From [Actinomadura] parvosata subsp. kistnae (GTDB taxonomy: Bacteria > Actinomycetota > Actinomycetes > Streptosporangiales > Streptosporangiaceae): 64,000 bases of DNA. Location of the stretch: NCBI RefSeq assembly GCF_900323885.1, contig NZ_OOHJ01000018.1, forward strand, positions 1,413,001 to 1,477,000, in the 5' to 3' direction. Shown in pieces: positions 15,864 through 24,291 of this stretch. The notes under the pieces are model-generated. The model was not told where the DNA came from. It saw only the letters and a list, made by a program, of their open reading frames with translations, and searched no databases. Every line of letters starts with the position of its first letter. The first letter of the stretch is position 1. The position numbers and the translations under genes are program-made.

Positions 15864-17111
15864 TCAGGCGTTCTGGGGCGGCCAGTAGGTGTCGTCCGCC
15901 AGCAGCAGGGCGGCGGCGCCCACCAGGCCGGCGTCCTGGCCCAGTGCGGCGGGCAGGACCCGCACGTGGCGGGCGAACCCCATCCTGGCGTGCTCCCGCA
16001 ACGCCTCCTCCAGCGGGCCGAACAGCGGCTCGCCCGCCTGCGACAGGCCGCCGCCGATGGTGATGACGTCGAGGTCGCACAGGTGCGTCACGGAGGCGAG
16101 AGCGACGCCGAGCGCCCGGCCGGCACGGCGCATCGCCCGCGCCGCGACCACGTCCCCAGCCTGCGCGTCGGCCGCGAGCTGCCGCGCCGTCACGGCCCGA
16201 TCCTCCGCATACGCGCCGTTCGCCACTGCCCCGCCCCGCGAGGCACCGCATCCCGTGGCCCGCCCCACCGTCGCGGCGGTCCCCACGGCGCCGGGCTCCG
16301 TCGCGTCGCGCACAGGCGCACCGGCCCCGGCGCCACCGCCGCTCGCCGTGCCGCGCAGCACCGCAGCGGGCCCGATGCCGTCGCCGTCCGCCGAGCCACA
16401 CAACGCCGCAGCGGGCCTACCGTCGCCACCGTCCGCCGAGTCAAGCAGCACCGCACCAGCCCGGGCGGTCTCGTGATCCGTCCCGTCGCGGAGTGTTGCG
16501 GTGGGGGACGCGGCGGAGGTGGTGCCGGGGGTCCAGCCGTGGGACAAGGCCCAGGTGACCAGGGCCGGGCCTCGGGCGATGGCCTCCAGGCAGCCGTGGC
16601 CGCCGCAGCCACAGCGGGGGCCGCCCGCCGGTTCGACCACCACGTGGCCGATGTGGCCGGCGTTGCCGGTGCGGCCGTGGTGGAGGCGTCCGCCGAGGAT
16701 GAGGCCGCCGCCCACGCCCGTGGACACGACCATGCCGAGCATGTCCGTGCTGCCCCGTCCGGCGCCCAGCCAGTGCTCGGCCACGGCCAGGCAGACGGCG
16801 TCGTTGTGCAGCCGTACCGGTAAGCCGGGGAGCAGGGCGGCCAGGCGGGCGCGCAGGGGGAAGCCGCGCCAGCCGGGGATGTTGAGGGGCGAGACGGTGC
16901 CGTCGGGCCAGGTGAGCGGGCCGCCGCAGCCGACCCCCACCCCTTCGGCGCCGGGGGCGAGCGGGGCGATGAGGTCGGCGAGCGTCTGCCACAGGGTCTC
17001 GGCGTCGGCGCCCTGCGGTGTCGCGATCCGCCTGGTCCCGGTCACGGTGCCGTCGTGGGCGACCAGCCCGGCGGCCATCTTGGTGCCCCCGACGTCGACG
17101 GCCAGGATCAC
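15864..17111 (-). CDS. ROK-family sugar kinase with a repeat insertion
   Basis: Cytosolic ROK kinase (glucokinase/N-acetylhexosamine kinase type). The ATP motif is VDVGGTKMAAGLV (6-18), the sugar-site Asn103-Asp104 (LHNDAV), the zinc motif CGCGGHGCLEA (167-177), and the C-terminal phosphate loop TIGGGLSQAG (351-360). Two oddities: GNAGHIGH has His153 where many ROK kinases have the sugar-contacting Glu (…GEIGH), while His156 and Glu176 are kept; and residues about 205-308 are an insertion of degenerate 15-residue repeats, taking the protein to 415 residues against about 310 usual. The insertion falls in a surface region between the zinc loop and the C-terminal helix. Sugar specificity is unknown. 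Confidence 0.88.
   Translation of the reverse strand: MILAVDVGGTKMAAGLVAHDGTVTGTRRIATPQGADAETLWQTLADLIAPLAPGAEGVGVGCGGPLTWPDGTVSPLNIPGWRGFPLRARLAALLPGLPVRLHNDAVCLAVAEHWLGAGRGSTDMLGMVVSTGVGGGLILGGRLHHGRTGNAGHIGHVVVEPAGGPRCGCGGHGCLEAIARGPALVTWALSHGWTPGTTSAASPTATLRDGTDHETARAGAVLLDSADGGDGRPAAALCGSADGDGIGPAAVLRGTASGGGAGAGAPVRDATEPGAVGTAATVGRATGCGASRGGAVANGAYAEDRAVTARQLAADAQAGDVVAARAMRRAGRALGVALASVTHLCDLDVITIGGGLSQAGEPLFGPLEEALREHARMGFARHVRVLPAALGQDAGLVGAAALLLADDTYWPPQNA
16188..16510 (-). repeat. Degenerate 45-bp tandem repeat inside the ROK kinase gene
   Basis: Encodes about seven in-phase 15-residue units (examples: AVLLDSADGGDGRPA, AALCGSADGDGIGPA, AVLRGTASGGGAGAG, APVRDATEPGAVGTA). The period is divisible by three, so copy changes keep the frame. 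Composition is Ala/Gly/Asp rich, unlike the flanking catalytic domain. Confidence 0.8.
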
Positions 17112-17130
17112 GAGCGTCGGCCGTATACGC

Positions 17131-18339
17131 TCACGACCCGCCCGACGTGCTGGAGGAGAACACCAGGACGGAGGCCGTGAAGCCGTGCACGTGGTTGTGC
17201 CCGGCCACGGGCCCGACCTCGCCGGCCGAGAAGAAGCCGGCCACCCCGATGGGGCCGAGGGTGTCGCGGAGGGCGACGGGGTCGTGGTCGGCGGTGCCGA
17301 ACATGGCCGAGCCCCGCCCGTTGCAGGAGAACAGCAGTGCCCCTTCGACCCGGCCGAGCTCCTCGCGGTGCGCGTCGAGGACGTCGTACAGGTCCTCGTC
17401 GGCGGTGGCGGCGTCGCGGACCTGGAAGCGGACGGTGCGGCCGACCTCGACGATGTCGCCGATGGCGACGGCCTCGCGCTCGGGGTCGATGCCGATGACG
17501 CCGCGGATGAGGAAGTCGCCGCGTTCGTGGCGTTCGGCGTACTCGTCCATCGCGAGGCCGATCTGCAGCCCGGAGGCGACGAGCTCGCGGTCGTCCTCGT
17601 CGAGCTCGCTGACGATGTCCTCCAGGCGGGCCAGGGCGGGCTGGCCGGCCAGCTCCAGCAGGAGGTTGTCCTCGGAGGCGGTGACGACCATGCTGGGGCC
17701 GATGGGCCGGCAGCCCTGGCTCACCACGGTGCTGATCTTGATCGGGCCGCTGAGCAGCACGCCGATGGCGCCTTCGGTGTAGATCTCGCCGTCGGCGAAG
17801 AGCCGTACGGAGCCTCGTCCCTGCAGCCCGTTGGCGAGGCCGCCGATCAGCGGCAGGTCGCCCAGCACGTCCACGGAGCGCTCGACGAAGGCGTCCGTGG
17901 GGAAGCTGTACGGGTCGGCGAGCAGGATCGCGACGTGGTCGTCGCCGCCGCGCTCGGGCAGCCCGACGACCACGAACCGGTCTTCGGCCGTCAGCGTCTC
18001 CAGGGCGAACGTGGTCAGCCGCGCCCCTTCGAGGGTGGCCGCCCACGCGCTCACGGCGGGCGTCAGCTCCACTCCTTGCCCGTCACCGATCACGCCGGTG
18101 GCGCTGCATCCGATCACGTGCGCCTCGGGTGCGAGCTTCATCGCGGCCTGGCCGGCGCGGGCGACGTCGTCGGGATCGTCGCCGCAGATGAAGAAGCAGA
18201 CCAGGTCGGCTTGGCCGCTGAGCCTCGACAGTGCCTGGCCGACGGCGTTCTCCGCGGCCTCCACCAGGTCGGAACCCACGGCGAGGCCGTCGGCGAAGCG
18301 GCTGGTCATCAAGGCCACGGGTCTCGCCTCCCTCGACAT
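17131..18339 (-). CDS. FIST-domain sensory protein
   Basis: A 402-residue soluble protein made of FIST_N (about 30-230) and FIST_C (about 235-385) domains, which are thought to bind small ligands such as amino acids and act as input modules. Visible family features include ADLVCFFICGDDPDDVARAG, the repeated Gly-rich turns (IGCSATGVIGDGQG, PLIGGLANGLQGRGS) and the C-terminal SCNGRGSAMFG… GVAGFFSAGEVGP. There is no attached signalling domain, so it may deliver signals to an unlinked partner. ATG 18339 is chosen because AGGGA lies 8 nt upstream; TTG 18345 is too close to it. Divergent from the MoxR ATPase gene. Confidence 0.9.
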   Translation of the reverse strand: MSREARPVALMTSRFADGLAVGSDLVEAAENAVGQALSRLSGQADLVCFFICGDDPDDVARAGQAAMKLAPEAHVIGCSATGVIGDGQGVELTPAVSAWAATLEGARLTTFALETLTAEDRFVVVGLPERGGDDHVAILLADPYSFPTDAFVERSVDVLGDLPLIGGLANGLQGRGSVRLFADGEIYTEGAIGVLLSGPIKISTVVSQGCRPIGPSMVVTASEDNLLLELAGQPALARLEDIVSELDEDDRELVASGLQIGLAMDEYAERHERGDFLIRGVIGIDPEREAVAIGDIVEVGRTVRFQVRDAATADEDLYDVLDAHREELGRVEGALLFSCNGRGSAMFGTADHDPVALRDTLGPIGVAGFFSAGEVGPVAGHNHVHGFTASVLVFSSSTSGGS

Positions 18340-18480
18340 GTCCAAGTTCCCTAGGCCCGATTCTCCCCACTAAAGGGACAAGCACGCCCACGAACCGTCA
18401 CGCAATAGTCAAGATCCGAAATCTCCGCCAGATGCGAAAGTCTCTGCCACATTCCTCGCAGGGGACGTAGTCTCGATCCC

Positions 18481-19872
18481 GTGCATCAGCCACGTATTCT
18501 CCGCGAGTTGCGAGAGAGCGGCCACGTTCATCGCACCGTCAAGGCCGAGATCCGGGAAAACCTGCTGGCCAGGCTGCGCGCGGGCGAGCCGCGCTTCCCC
18601 GGCATCGTGGGCTTCGACGACACCGTCCTGCCGCATCTGGAGCGGGCCCTGCTCGCCGGGCACGATCTGGTCCTCCTCGGTGAGCGGGGTCAGGGCAAGA
18701 CCCGGCTCATCCGCACGGTCACGGGCCTGCTCGACGAATGGACGCCGGTGGTCGAGGGCTGCGAGATCAACGACCATCCGTACGAGCCGGTCTGCACGCG
18801 CTGCCGGAAGCTGGCGCGCGAGCTGGGCGACGAGCTGCCCGTCGCGTGGAAGCACCGGGACGAGCGGTACGGCGAGAAGCTGGCCACGCCCGACACGTCG
18901 GTGGGTGACCTGATCGGCGACGTCGACCCCATCAAGATCGCCGAGGGGCGCACGCTGGGCGACCCCGAAACGGTCCACTACGGCCTGGTGCCGCGCACCA
19001 ACCGGGGTGTCTTCTCCGTCAACGAGCTGCCCGACCTGGCCGAGCGCATCCAGGTGTCGCTGCTCAACGTGCTGGAGGAGCGCGACATCCAGGTACGCGG
19101 CTACAACCTGCGGCTGCCTCTCGACATCCTGCTCATCGCCAGCGCCAACCCCGAGGACTACACCAACCGCGGCCGGATCATCACGCCTCTGAAGGACCGT
19201 TTCGGCGCCGAGATCCGCACCCACTACCCGTTGACGGTCGAGCACGAGCTGGCCCTCATCCGCCAGGAGTCCGTGCCGGACATCGGGGCCGACGTCCCCG
19301 AGCACCTGGTCGAGGTGATCGCCCGGTTCACCCGGCTGGTCCGCGAGTCGACGGCGGTCGACTCCCGTTCGGGCGTGTCGGCCCGCTTCGCGATCGCGGC
19401 GGCCGAGACCGCGGCCGCTTCGGCCGTGCGCCGGGCGGCGATCGCCGGCGAGGAGCAGGCGGTCACCCGCGTGGTGGACCTGGGGTGCGTGGTGCACAGC
19501 CTGCGGGGCAAGGTGGAGTTCGAGGTCAGCGAGGAGGGCAGGGAGACCGAGATCCTGGCCCACCTGCTGCGCCGGGCGACGGCCGAGACGTTCAGGAGCC
19601 GGCTGGGCGGCATGGACCTGTCGGCGCTGACCGACAAGTTCGCCGAGGGCACCCAGGTGGAGTCGGGCGAGCTGGTGCCGGCGGCCGAGCTGCTGCACCG
19701 CATCGGGCCGGTGGCGGGGCTGGCCAAGGTGATGGCGCGGCTGGGCATGGGCACGGGCGAGGAGTCGCCGGGGCACGCGGCGGCGGCCCTGGAGTTCGCC
19801 CTCGAAGGGCTTTACCTCATGCGGCGGCTGTCCAAGGAAGACCTTGACGGAGTCACGGTTTACCGGACGTGA
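18481..19872 (+). CDS. MoxR/Mg-chelatase-type AAA+ ATPase
   Basis: A 463-residue AAA+ ATPase. Walker A is GERGQGKT (67-74); the Walker B region (RTNRGVFSVNELPDLAERIQ) and sensor-1 (LLIASANPEDYTNRG) follow, with an arginine region KDRFGAEIRTHYPL. An insertion after Walker A holds a CxxC pair (PYEPVCTRCRKL), possibly a small metal site. A C-terminal helical part follows from about 300. This subgroup works with VWA-domain partners to remodel client complexes; such a partner lies at 20734. The GTG 18481 start has no strong ribosome site. The client is unknown. Confidence 0.9.
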   Translation: MHQPRILRELRESGHVHRTVKAEIRENLLARLRAGEPRFPGIVGFDDTVLPHLERALLAGHDLVLLGERGQGKTRLIRTVTGLLDEWTPVVEGCEINDHPYEPVCTRCRKLARELGDELPVAWKHRDERYGEKLATPDTSVGDLIGDVDPIKIAEGRTLGDPETVHYGLVPRTNRGVFSVNELPDLAERIQVSLLNVLEERDIQVRGYNLRLPLDILLIASANPEDYTNRGRIITPLKDRFGAEIRTHYPLTVEHELALIRQESVPDIGADVPEHLVEVIARFTRLVRESTAVDSRSGVSARFAIAAAETAAASAVRRAAIAGEEQAVTRVVDLGCVVHSLRGKVEFEVSEEGRETEILAHLLRRATAETFRSRLGGMDLSALTDKFAEGTQVESGELVPAAELLHRIGPVAGLAKVMARLGMGTGEESPGHAAAALEFALEGLYLMRRLSKEDLDGVTVYRT

Positions 19873-19935
19873 ACGGGTCGGCGGTCTCTCGCGTCATAGT
19901 GGATGTCTGATCACTTTGTTCGGGGGAGACCGTTC

Positions 19936-20694
19936 ATGCGCCTGCTCGTCGCCTTTGCCACCGCCGCTGCCACCGTTCCCCTGAGCGTCGTCCCCCTGGG
20001 CGCGGCTTCCCTGAGCGTGCCCGCCGAGGCGGCTTCGGCCGTGTACGGCTTCGCCTGGGCCGACGGCAAGGGGCACCTGCGCATCGTGCCGAAGTCGGCC
20101 TCCCGGGCGACGCGGCGGACGTTCGCGTTCAAGGCCCTGCCGAAGGCGAAGGAGCTGCGGCTCGACTACACCAAGGCCGCGTACGGGCGGGTCACGACCG
20201 CGTGCGACCTGAAGGAGACCGAGGGCCGCGTCGCCGTCGACGCCAAGGGTCTGGGGCGCACGAAGTGCACGCCCGCGCACCTGGCGGACGAGCTGGGCAG
20301 CGGCCCGGTGCCGGTGCGGGTCGAGCACGCGGGCGGCAAGGCCACGAAGGTCAACGAGGTCCTGGTGGCGAGCTGGGGCAGCCCCCGCACGGCGACCGGC
20401 ACGATCAAGCGGGCCGGCGACACGTCCGTCCTGCTCACCACCGGCGGCAAGCAGATCAAGCTGGGGTACGCGTACACGACGGCCTTCTACCGCACCACGG
20501 CGAGGTGCGGCGACGCCTGGCTGGCCGGCAAGCCGGTGAACGCGGACAGGAACGGCCTCGGCAAGAAGATGTGCACGTGGCAGGACCTCACCAAGGCGCT
20601 CAAGGGCGCCGCGCACCCGGTGCTGGTGAAGGTGGACTACACGCCGGGCGTGGACGCGCTGAACGAGGTGTGGGAGGTCTACGGCGACGCCTGA
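19936..20694 (+). CDS. Secreted protein with two homologous halves
   Basis: A 252-residue exported protein: signal peptide about 1-34 (cleavage near AEAASA). The mature part is an internal duplication, repeat A about 73-148 and repeat B about 173-250. Both contain an Ala/Tyr-Thr start, a Cys (90, 191), a Gly-Leu-Gly-(Arg/Lys)-x-x-Cys element (Cys111, Cys213), a helix (HLADEL / DLTKAL), Pro-Val-x-Val and Val-Asn/Leu-Asn-Glu-Val. Each repeat probably has one disulfide. I do not recognise the family. ATG 19936 has GGGGGAGA upstream. It lies between an AAA+ ATPase and a VWA gene, 63 nt and 39 nt away. Confidence 0.82.
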   Translation: MRLLVAFATAAATVPLSVVPLGAASLSVPAEAASAVYGFAWADGKGHLRIVPKSASRATRRTFAFKALPKAKELRLDYTKAAYGRVTTACDLKETEGRVAVDAKGLGRTKCTPAHLADELGSGPVPVRVEHAGGKATKVNEVLVASWGSPRTATGTIKRAGDTSVLLTTGGKQIKLGYAYTTAFYRTTARCGDAWLAGKPVNADRNGLGKKMCTWQDLTKALKGAAHPVLVKVDYTPGVDALNEVWEVYGDA

Positions 20695-20733
20695 ACCCAC
20701 ACAAAGAGCCGCTTCTCGGGTTAGCGTGGTTTC

Positions 20734-22695
20734 GTGATGGCCTTTCGCTATGGCGAGTACCACGACGGCCCCGACCCCCTGGCCCCTCCCTACGACGTAC
20801 GAGCGGCGCTCGACGAGATGGGCGACGCCATCCTGTCGGGCTCGACGCCCGTGCACGCCCTGCGCGACCTGCTCAAGCGCGGCCTGCCCGGCGCGCAGGA
20901 GCGGCGCGGGCTCGACGACATGCTCAGGGAGGTCCGCAGGCGCCGCCGCGACCTGCGCGAGCGCGGGCGGCTCGACGGCACGCTGGAGCGCGCCAGGGCC
21001 CTGCTGGACAAGGCGATCGGGCAGGAGCGGGCCGAGCTGTTCCCCGACCCGTCCGACGACGCGCGGCTGCGGGAGGCGGGGCTCGACGCGCTGCCCGAGG
21101 ACACGGCCAGCGCCATCCAGGAGCTGAGCACGTACGAGTGGCGCTCGAACGCGGCCAGGCAGACGTTCGAGGAGCTGCGCGACCTGCTGCGCAGGGAGGT
21201 GCTGGACAGCCAGTTCAGGGGCCTGCGCGACGCGCTGGCCAACCCTGACCCGGAGGCGATGGAGCGGGTCCGGCAGATGATGTCGGACCTGAACGACATG
21301 CTGGACAAGGACTCCAGGGGCGAGCACACCCAGGCCGACTTCGACTCCTTCATGGCGAAATACGGGGACCTGTTCCCCGAGAAGCCCCGCAACCTCGACG
21401 AGCTCGTCGACATCCTCGCCCGCCGCGCCGCCGCCACGCAGCGCATGCTCGCCTCGATGACGCCGCGCCAGCGCGAGGAGCTGAGCAACCTCATCAACCA
21501 GACCCTCGACCAGGCGGGCCTGTCCGACCAGATGCGCCGGCTCGGCGAGGCCCTCTACGCCCGCCGCCCCGACCTGGCCTGGAACGCCCCCGAACGCCTC
21601 ACCGGCGACGAGCCCCTGGGCATGGGCGACGCCGTCACCGCGCTGGAGGAGCTGGCCGACCTCACCCAGCTCGAAACCGCCCTGCGCCAGGACTACCCGG
21701 GCGCGCGGCTCGACGACATCGACGAAGCCGCCGTACGCCGCGCGCTCGGCCGCTCCGCGGTGGACGACCTGGAGGCGCTCAAGCGCATCGAACGCGAGCT
21801 GGAGGAGCAGGGCTACCTGCTGCGCCGCCGCGGCAAGCTGGAGCTGACCCCGAAGGCCGTGCGCCGCCTGGGCGAGACCGCGCTGCGCCGCGTCTTCTCC
21901 TCGCTCGACGCGGGCCGCCGCGGCGACCACGACCAGCACGACGCGGGCTCGGCCGGCGAGCTGACCGGCTCGTCGCGGCCGTGGCGGTTCGGCGACGAGC
22001 AGCCGCTCGACGTCGTCCGCACGCTGGTCAACGGCGTGCGCAGCGGCGGCGTCACGCTCGGAGACCGGGTCGGCGTGCGGCTGTCGGTGGACGACTTCGA
22101 GGTGGCCGAGACCGAGCGGCGCAGCGCCGCGGCCGTCTGCCTGCTGGTGGACCTGTCGTACTCGATGGCCCTGCGCGGCACCTGGGCCGCCGCCAAGCAG
22201 ACCGCGCTGGCCCTGCAGGCGCTGGTCGCCTCCAAGTTCCCGCAGGACGCCGTGCAGATCATCGGCTTCTCCAACTACGCCAGGGTGCTGCAGCCCGACG
22301 AGCTGGCCGGCCTCGACTGGGACATGGTCCAGGGCACGAACCTGCACCACGCCCTGCTCATCGCCGGCCGCCACCTCGACCGCCACCCCGACTTCGAGCC
22401 GGTCGTGCTCGTGGTGACCGACGGCGAGCCCACCGCCCACCTCATGCGCAACGGCCGGTCGGCGTTCGAGTGGCCGCCGTCGCACGAGACCCTGGAGCTG
22501 ACGCTGGCCGAGGTCGACAAGATGACGCGGCGGCGGGCCACGATCAACGTGTTCATGCTGGCGGCCGACGACCGGCTCAAGGAGTTCGTGGACGAGGTGG
22601 CCCGCAGGAACGGCGGCCGGGTCTTCTCCCCGAGCGCCGAACGGCTCGGCGAGTACGTCGTCAGCGACTTCCTGCGGTTGCGACGGGCTCGCTGA
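20734..22695 (+). CDS. VWA-domain protein, partner of the MoxR ATPase
   Basis: A 653-residue cytosolic protein: a long helical, Arg/Glu-rich N-terminal and middle part (about 1-430) and a C-terminal von Willebrand A domain (about 455-645) with the MIDAS motif DLSYS in LLVDLSYSMAL, a conserved Thr in QGTNLHHAL and Asp in VTDGEP. MoxR-VWA pairs act as ATPase plus substrate adaptor; the ATPase gene at 18481-19872 is the obvious partner. GTG 20734 and ATG 20737 are both possible. The client is unknown, although the secreted protein encoded between the two genes is a candidate by position only. Confidence 0.9.
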   Translation: MMAFRYGEYHDGPDPLAPPYDVRAALDEMGDAILSGSTPVHALRDLLKRGLPGAQERRGLDDMLREVRRRRRDLRERGRLDGTLERARALLDKAIGQERAELFPDPSDDARLREAGLDALPEDTASAIQELSTYEWRSNAARQTFEELRDLLRREVLDSQFRGLRDALANPDPEAMERVRQMMSDLNDMLDKDSRGEHTQADFDSFMAKYGDLFPEKPRNLDELVDILARRAAATQRMLASMTPRQREELSNLINQTLDQAGLSDQMRRLGEALYARRPDLAWNAPERLTGDEPLGMGDAVTALEELADLTQLETALRQDYPGARLDDIDEAAVRRALGRSAVDDLEALKRIERELEEQGYLLRRRGKLELTPKAVRRLGETALRRVFSSLDAGRRGDHDQHDAGSAGELTGSSRPWRFGDEQPLDVVRTLVNGVRSGGVTLGDRVGVRLSVDDFEVAETERRSAAAVCLLVDLSYSMALRGTWAAAKQTALALQALVASKFPQDAVQIIGFSNYARVLQPDELAGLDWDMVQGTNLHHALLIAGRHLDRHPDFEPVVLVVTDGEPTAHLMRNGRSAFEWPPSHETLELTLAEVDKMTRRRATINVFMLAADDRLKEFVDEVARRNGGRVFSPSAERLGEYVVSDFLRLRRAR

Positions 22696-22727
22696 ACTGT
22701 CGGTGGCGGCTGGCAGACTCGGCCGGC

Positions 22728-23201
22728 ATGGACGACATCGTGCTGATCAGGGACGTGACGGAGGTCGATCTGGAGGTGTTCCTGGAGCAGGAGCACGATC
22801 CGGAGGCCGTGCGGCGCTCCCGGTTCCGGCCCCGGGAGCGGGAGGCGTTCCTGCGTCACTGGAAGACGAACGTCCTCGGCGATCCCACTGGGCTCGTGCA
22901 GGCCGTCATGGTGGGAGACGAGCTGGCGGGCAACGTGGTGGCGTGGTGGGAGGGCGATCGGCGCTTCATCGGCTACTGGTTCGGGCGGGCGTTCTGGGGG
23001 CGCGGCATCGGCACCCGCGCGCTCGGGCTCTTCCTCGCCAAGGAGCGGCACCGGCCCCTGTACGCCGACCCCTTCCACGGCAACACGGCGTCGGTGCGGC
23101 TGCTGGAGAGGCACGGGTTCGAGCGGGCGGGCACGGTGCGGCACGGCGACGACGAGCACGTCCTGCTCGTGCTGCACGCACCGCCGCCGGGAGCCTCTTG
23201 A
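22728..23201 (+). CDS. GNAT N-acetyltransferase
   Basis: A 157-residue GCN5-related acetyltransferase of the RimJ/RimL-like type. The acetyl-CoA loop is WGRGIGTRALGLFLA (about 95-110); downstream is the usual DPFHGNTASVRLLERHGFE, in which Asn and the SVRLLE helix contact the cofactor. The N-terminus contains an unusual FRPREREAFLRHWKTN segment. The substrate cannot be predicted. The ATG at 22728 sits 33 nt after the VWA stop; there is no clear ribosome site. Possibly co-transcribed with the VWA gene but not obviously related in function. Confidence 0.9.
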   Translation: MDDIVLIRDVTEVDLEVFLEQEHDPEAVRRSRFRPREREAFLRHWKTNVLGDPTGLVQAVMVGDELAGNVVAWWEGDRRFIGYWFGRAFWGRGIGTRALGLFLAKERHRPLYADPFHGNTASVRLLERHGFERAGTVRHGDDEHVLLVLHAPPPGAS

Positions 23202-23290
23202 CGCCACAGCGACCTGCCACCCTCCGGGCACGACCGGGCCGCGGAGCGGACGAGCGTGCCCGGCATCCCGGGCCGGGAGCCATGGAAGCC

Positions 23291-24256
23291 TCAGTGCCGT
23301 GCCACTTCGAGCACCAGCTTGCCGGTCGTGCGGCCGGACTCGATGCGGCGGTGGGCCTGCGCGGCCTGCTCCAGCGGCAGCGACTCCACCCGCACCCGCA
23401 GGTCACCGCTCGCGGCCCCGGCCACGGCGCGGCGCAGCGCCCGCCCGGCCTCCTCGGGGAACGCGGCCGAGAAGGCGGCCAGGTTGAACCCGGAGACCGT
23501 CTTGTTGCTGAGCCACAGCTCGTTGGCCGGGATCCCGACGTCCTCAGCGCCGGAGGCGTTGCCCATCACGACCATCCGGCCCATCGGCGCGAGCAGGTCG
23601 AGGCTGCTCCGGCGGGCCGGGCCGCCCACCATGTCCACCACGATGTCGAACCGGCCAGACGCCTCCTCGCGCAGCACGACGTCGTCGTACCCGAAAGCCC
23701 TGGCCGCCTCGATCTTCGCGGCGCTGCCCACCGTGCCCACCACGCGGCCGGCGCCGAGCAGGCGGGCGGCCTGGCCGAGCTGGCTGCCCACGCCGCCGGC
23801 GGCGGCGTGCACGAGCACGCTCTCCCCCGGCTCGATGCGGGCCACCCGGTCGAGCACCAGGAACGCCGTGGTGCTGTTGGACGGCAGCGCCGCCGCCAGC
23901 CCCGGCTCCAGGTCGTACCCGTCGAGCGGGGCCACCAGGTCGGCGGCGGTGACCGCCACCTCGGCGTAACCGCCGCTGTCGACGATGGTCAGCGCGGCGA
24001 CCGGCTGCCCCACGCGCAGCCCCTCGACGCCGGGGCCGAGCGCCCGTACGCGGCCGGACACCTCGATGCCGGGCACGAACGGCAGCGGCACGTCCGCGAT
24101 GCCCTGCCGGTAGAGGATCTCGGCGAAGTTCGCGCCCGCGTAGGCCACGTCGATGGCGACCTGCCCCGGGCCCGGCTCGGGGGTCTTGACCTCGTCCAGC
24201 CGAAGGACGCCGGCGTCACCGAATTCGGGGATCGTGATTGCTCTCATGCCGTCCAT
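23291..24256 (-). CDS. Zinc-type medium-chain dehydrogenase / quinone oxidoreductase
   Basis: A 321-residue MDR-superfamily enzyme of the quinone oxidoreductase type (zinc-independent). The N-terminal GroES-like domain starts MRAITIPEFGDAGVL; the catalytic segment includes VAYAGANFAEILYRQG and the Rossmann motif is HAAAGGVGSQLGQAARLLGA, typical of NADPH binding, with the closing GKLVLEV. No structural-zinc cysteine cluster is visible. ATG 24247 aligns best with family starts; ATG 24256 adds three residues. It follows the XRE regulator gene by 35 nt on the same strand, so it is probably co-transcribed and may be its target. Confidence 0.9.
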   Translation of the reverse strand: MDGMRAITIPEFGDAGVLRLDEVKTPEPGPGQVAIDVAYAGANFAEILYRQGIADVPLPFVPGIEVSGRVRALGPGVEGLRVGQPVAALTIVDSGGYAEVAVTAADLVAPLDGYDLEPGLAAALPSNSTTAFLVLDRVARIEPGESVLVHAAAGGVGSQLGQAARLLGAGRVVGTVGSAAKIEAARAFGYDDVVLREEASGRFDIVVDMVGGPARRSSLDLLAPMGRMVVMGNASGAEDVGIPANELWLSNKTVSGFNLAAFSAAFPEEAGRALRRAVAGAASGDLRVRVESLPLEQAAQAHRRIESGRTTGKLVLEVARH

Positions 24257-24291
24257 CGTGCGGGGACGGCCCCGGCCGAGGCAGTGTCAGC

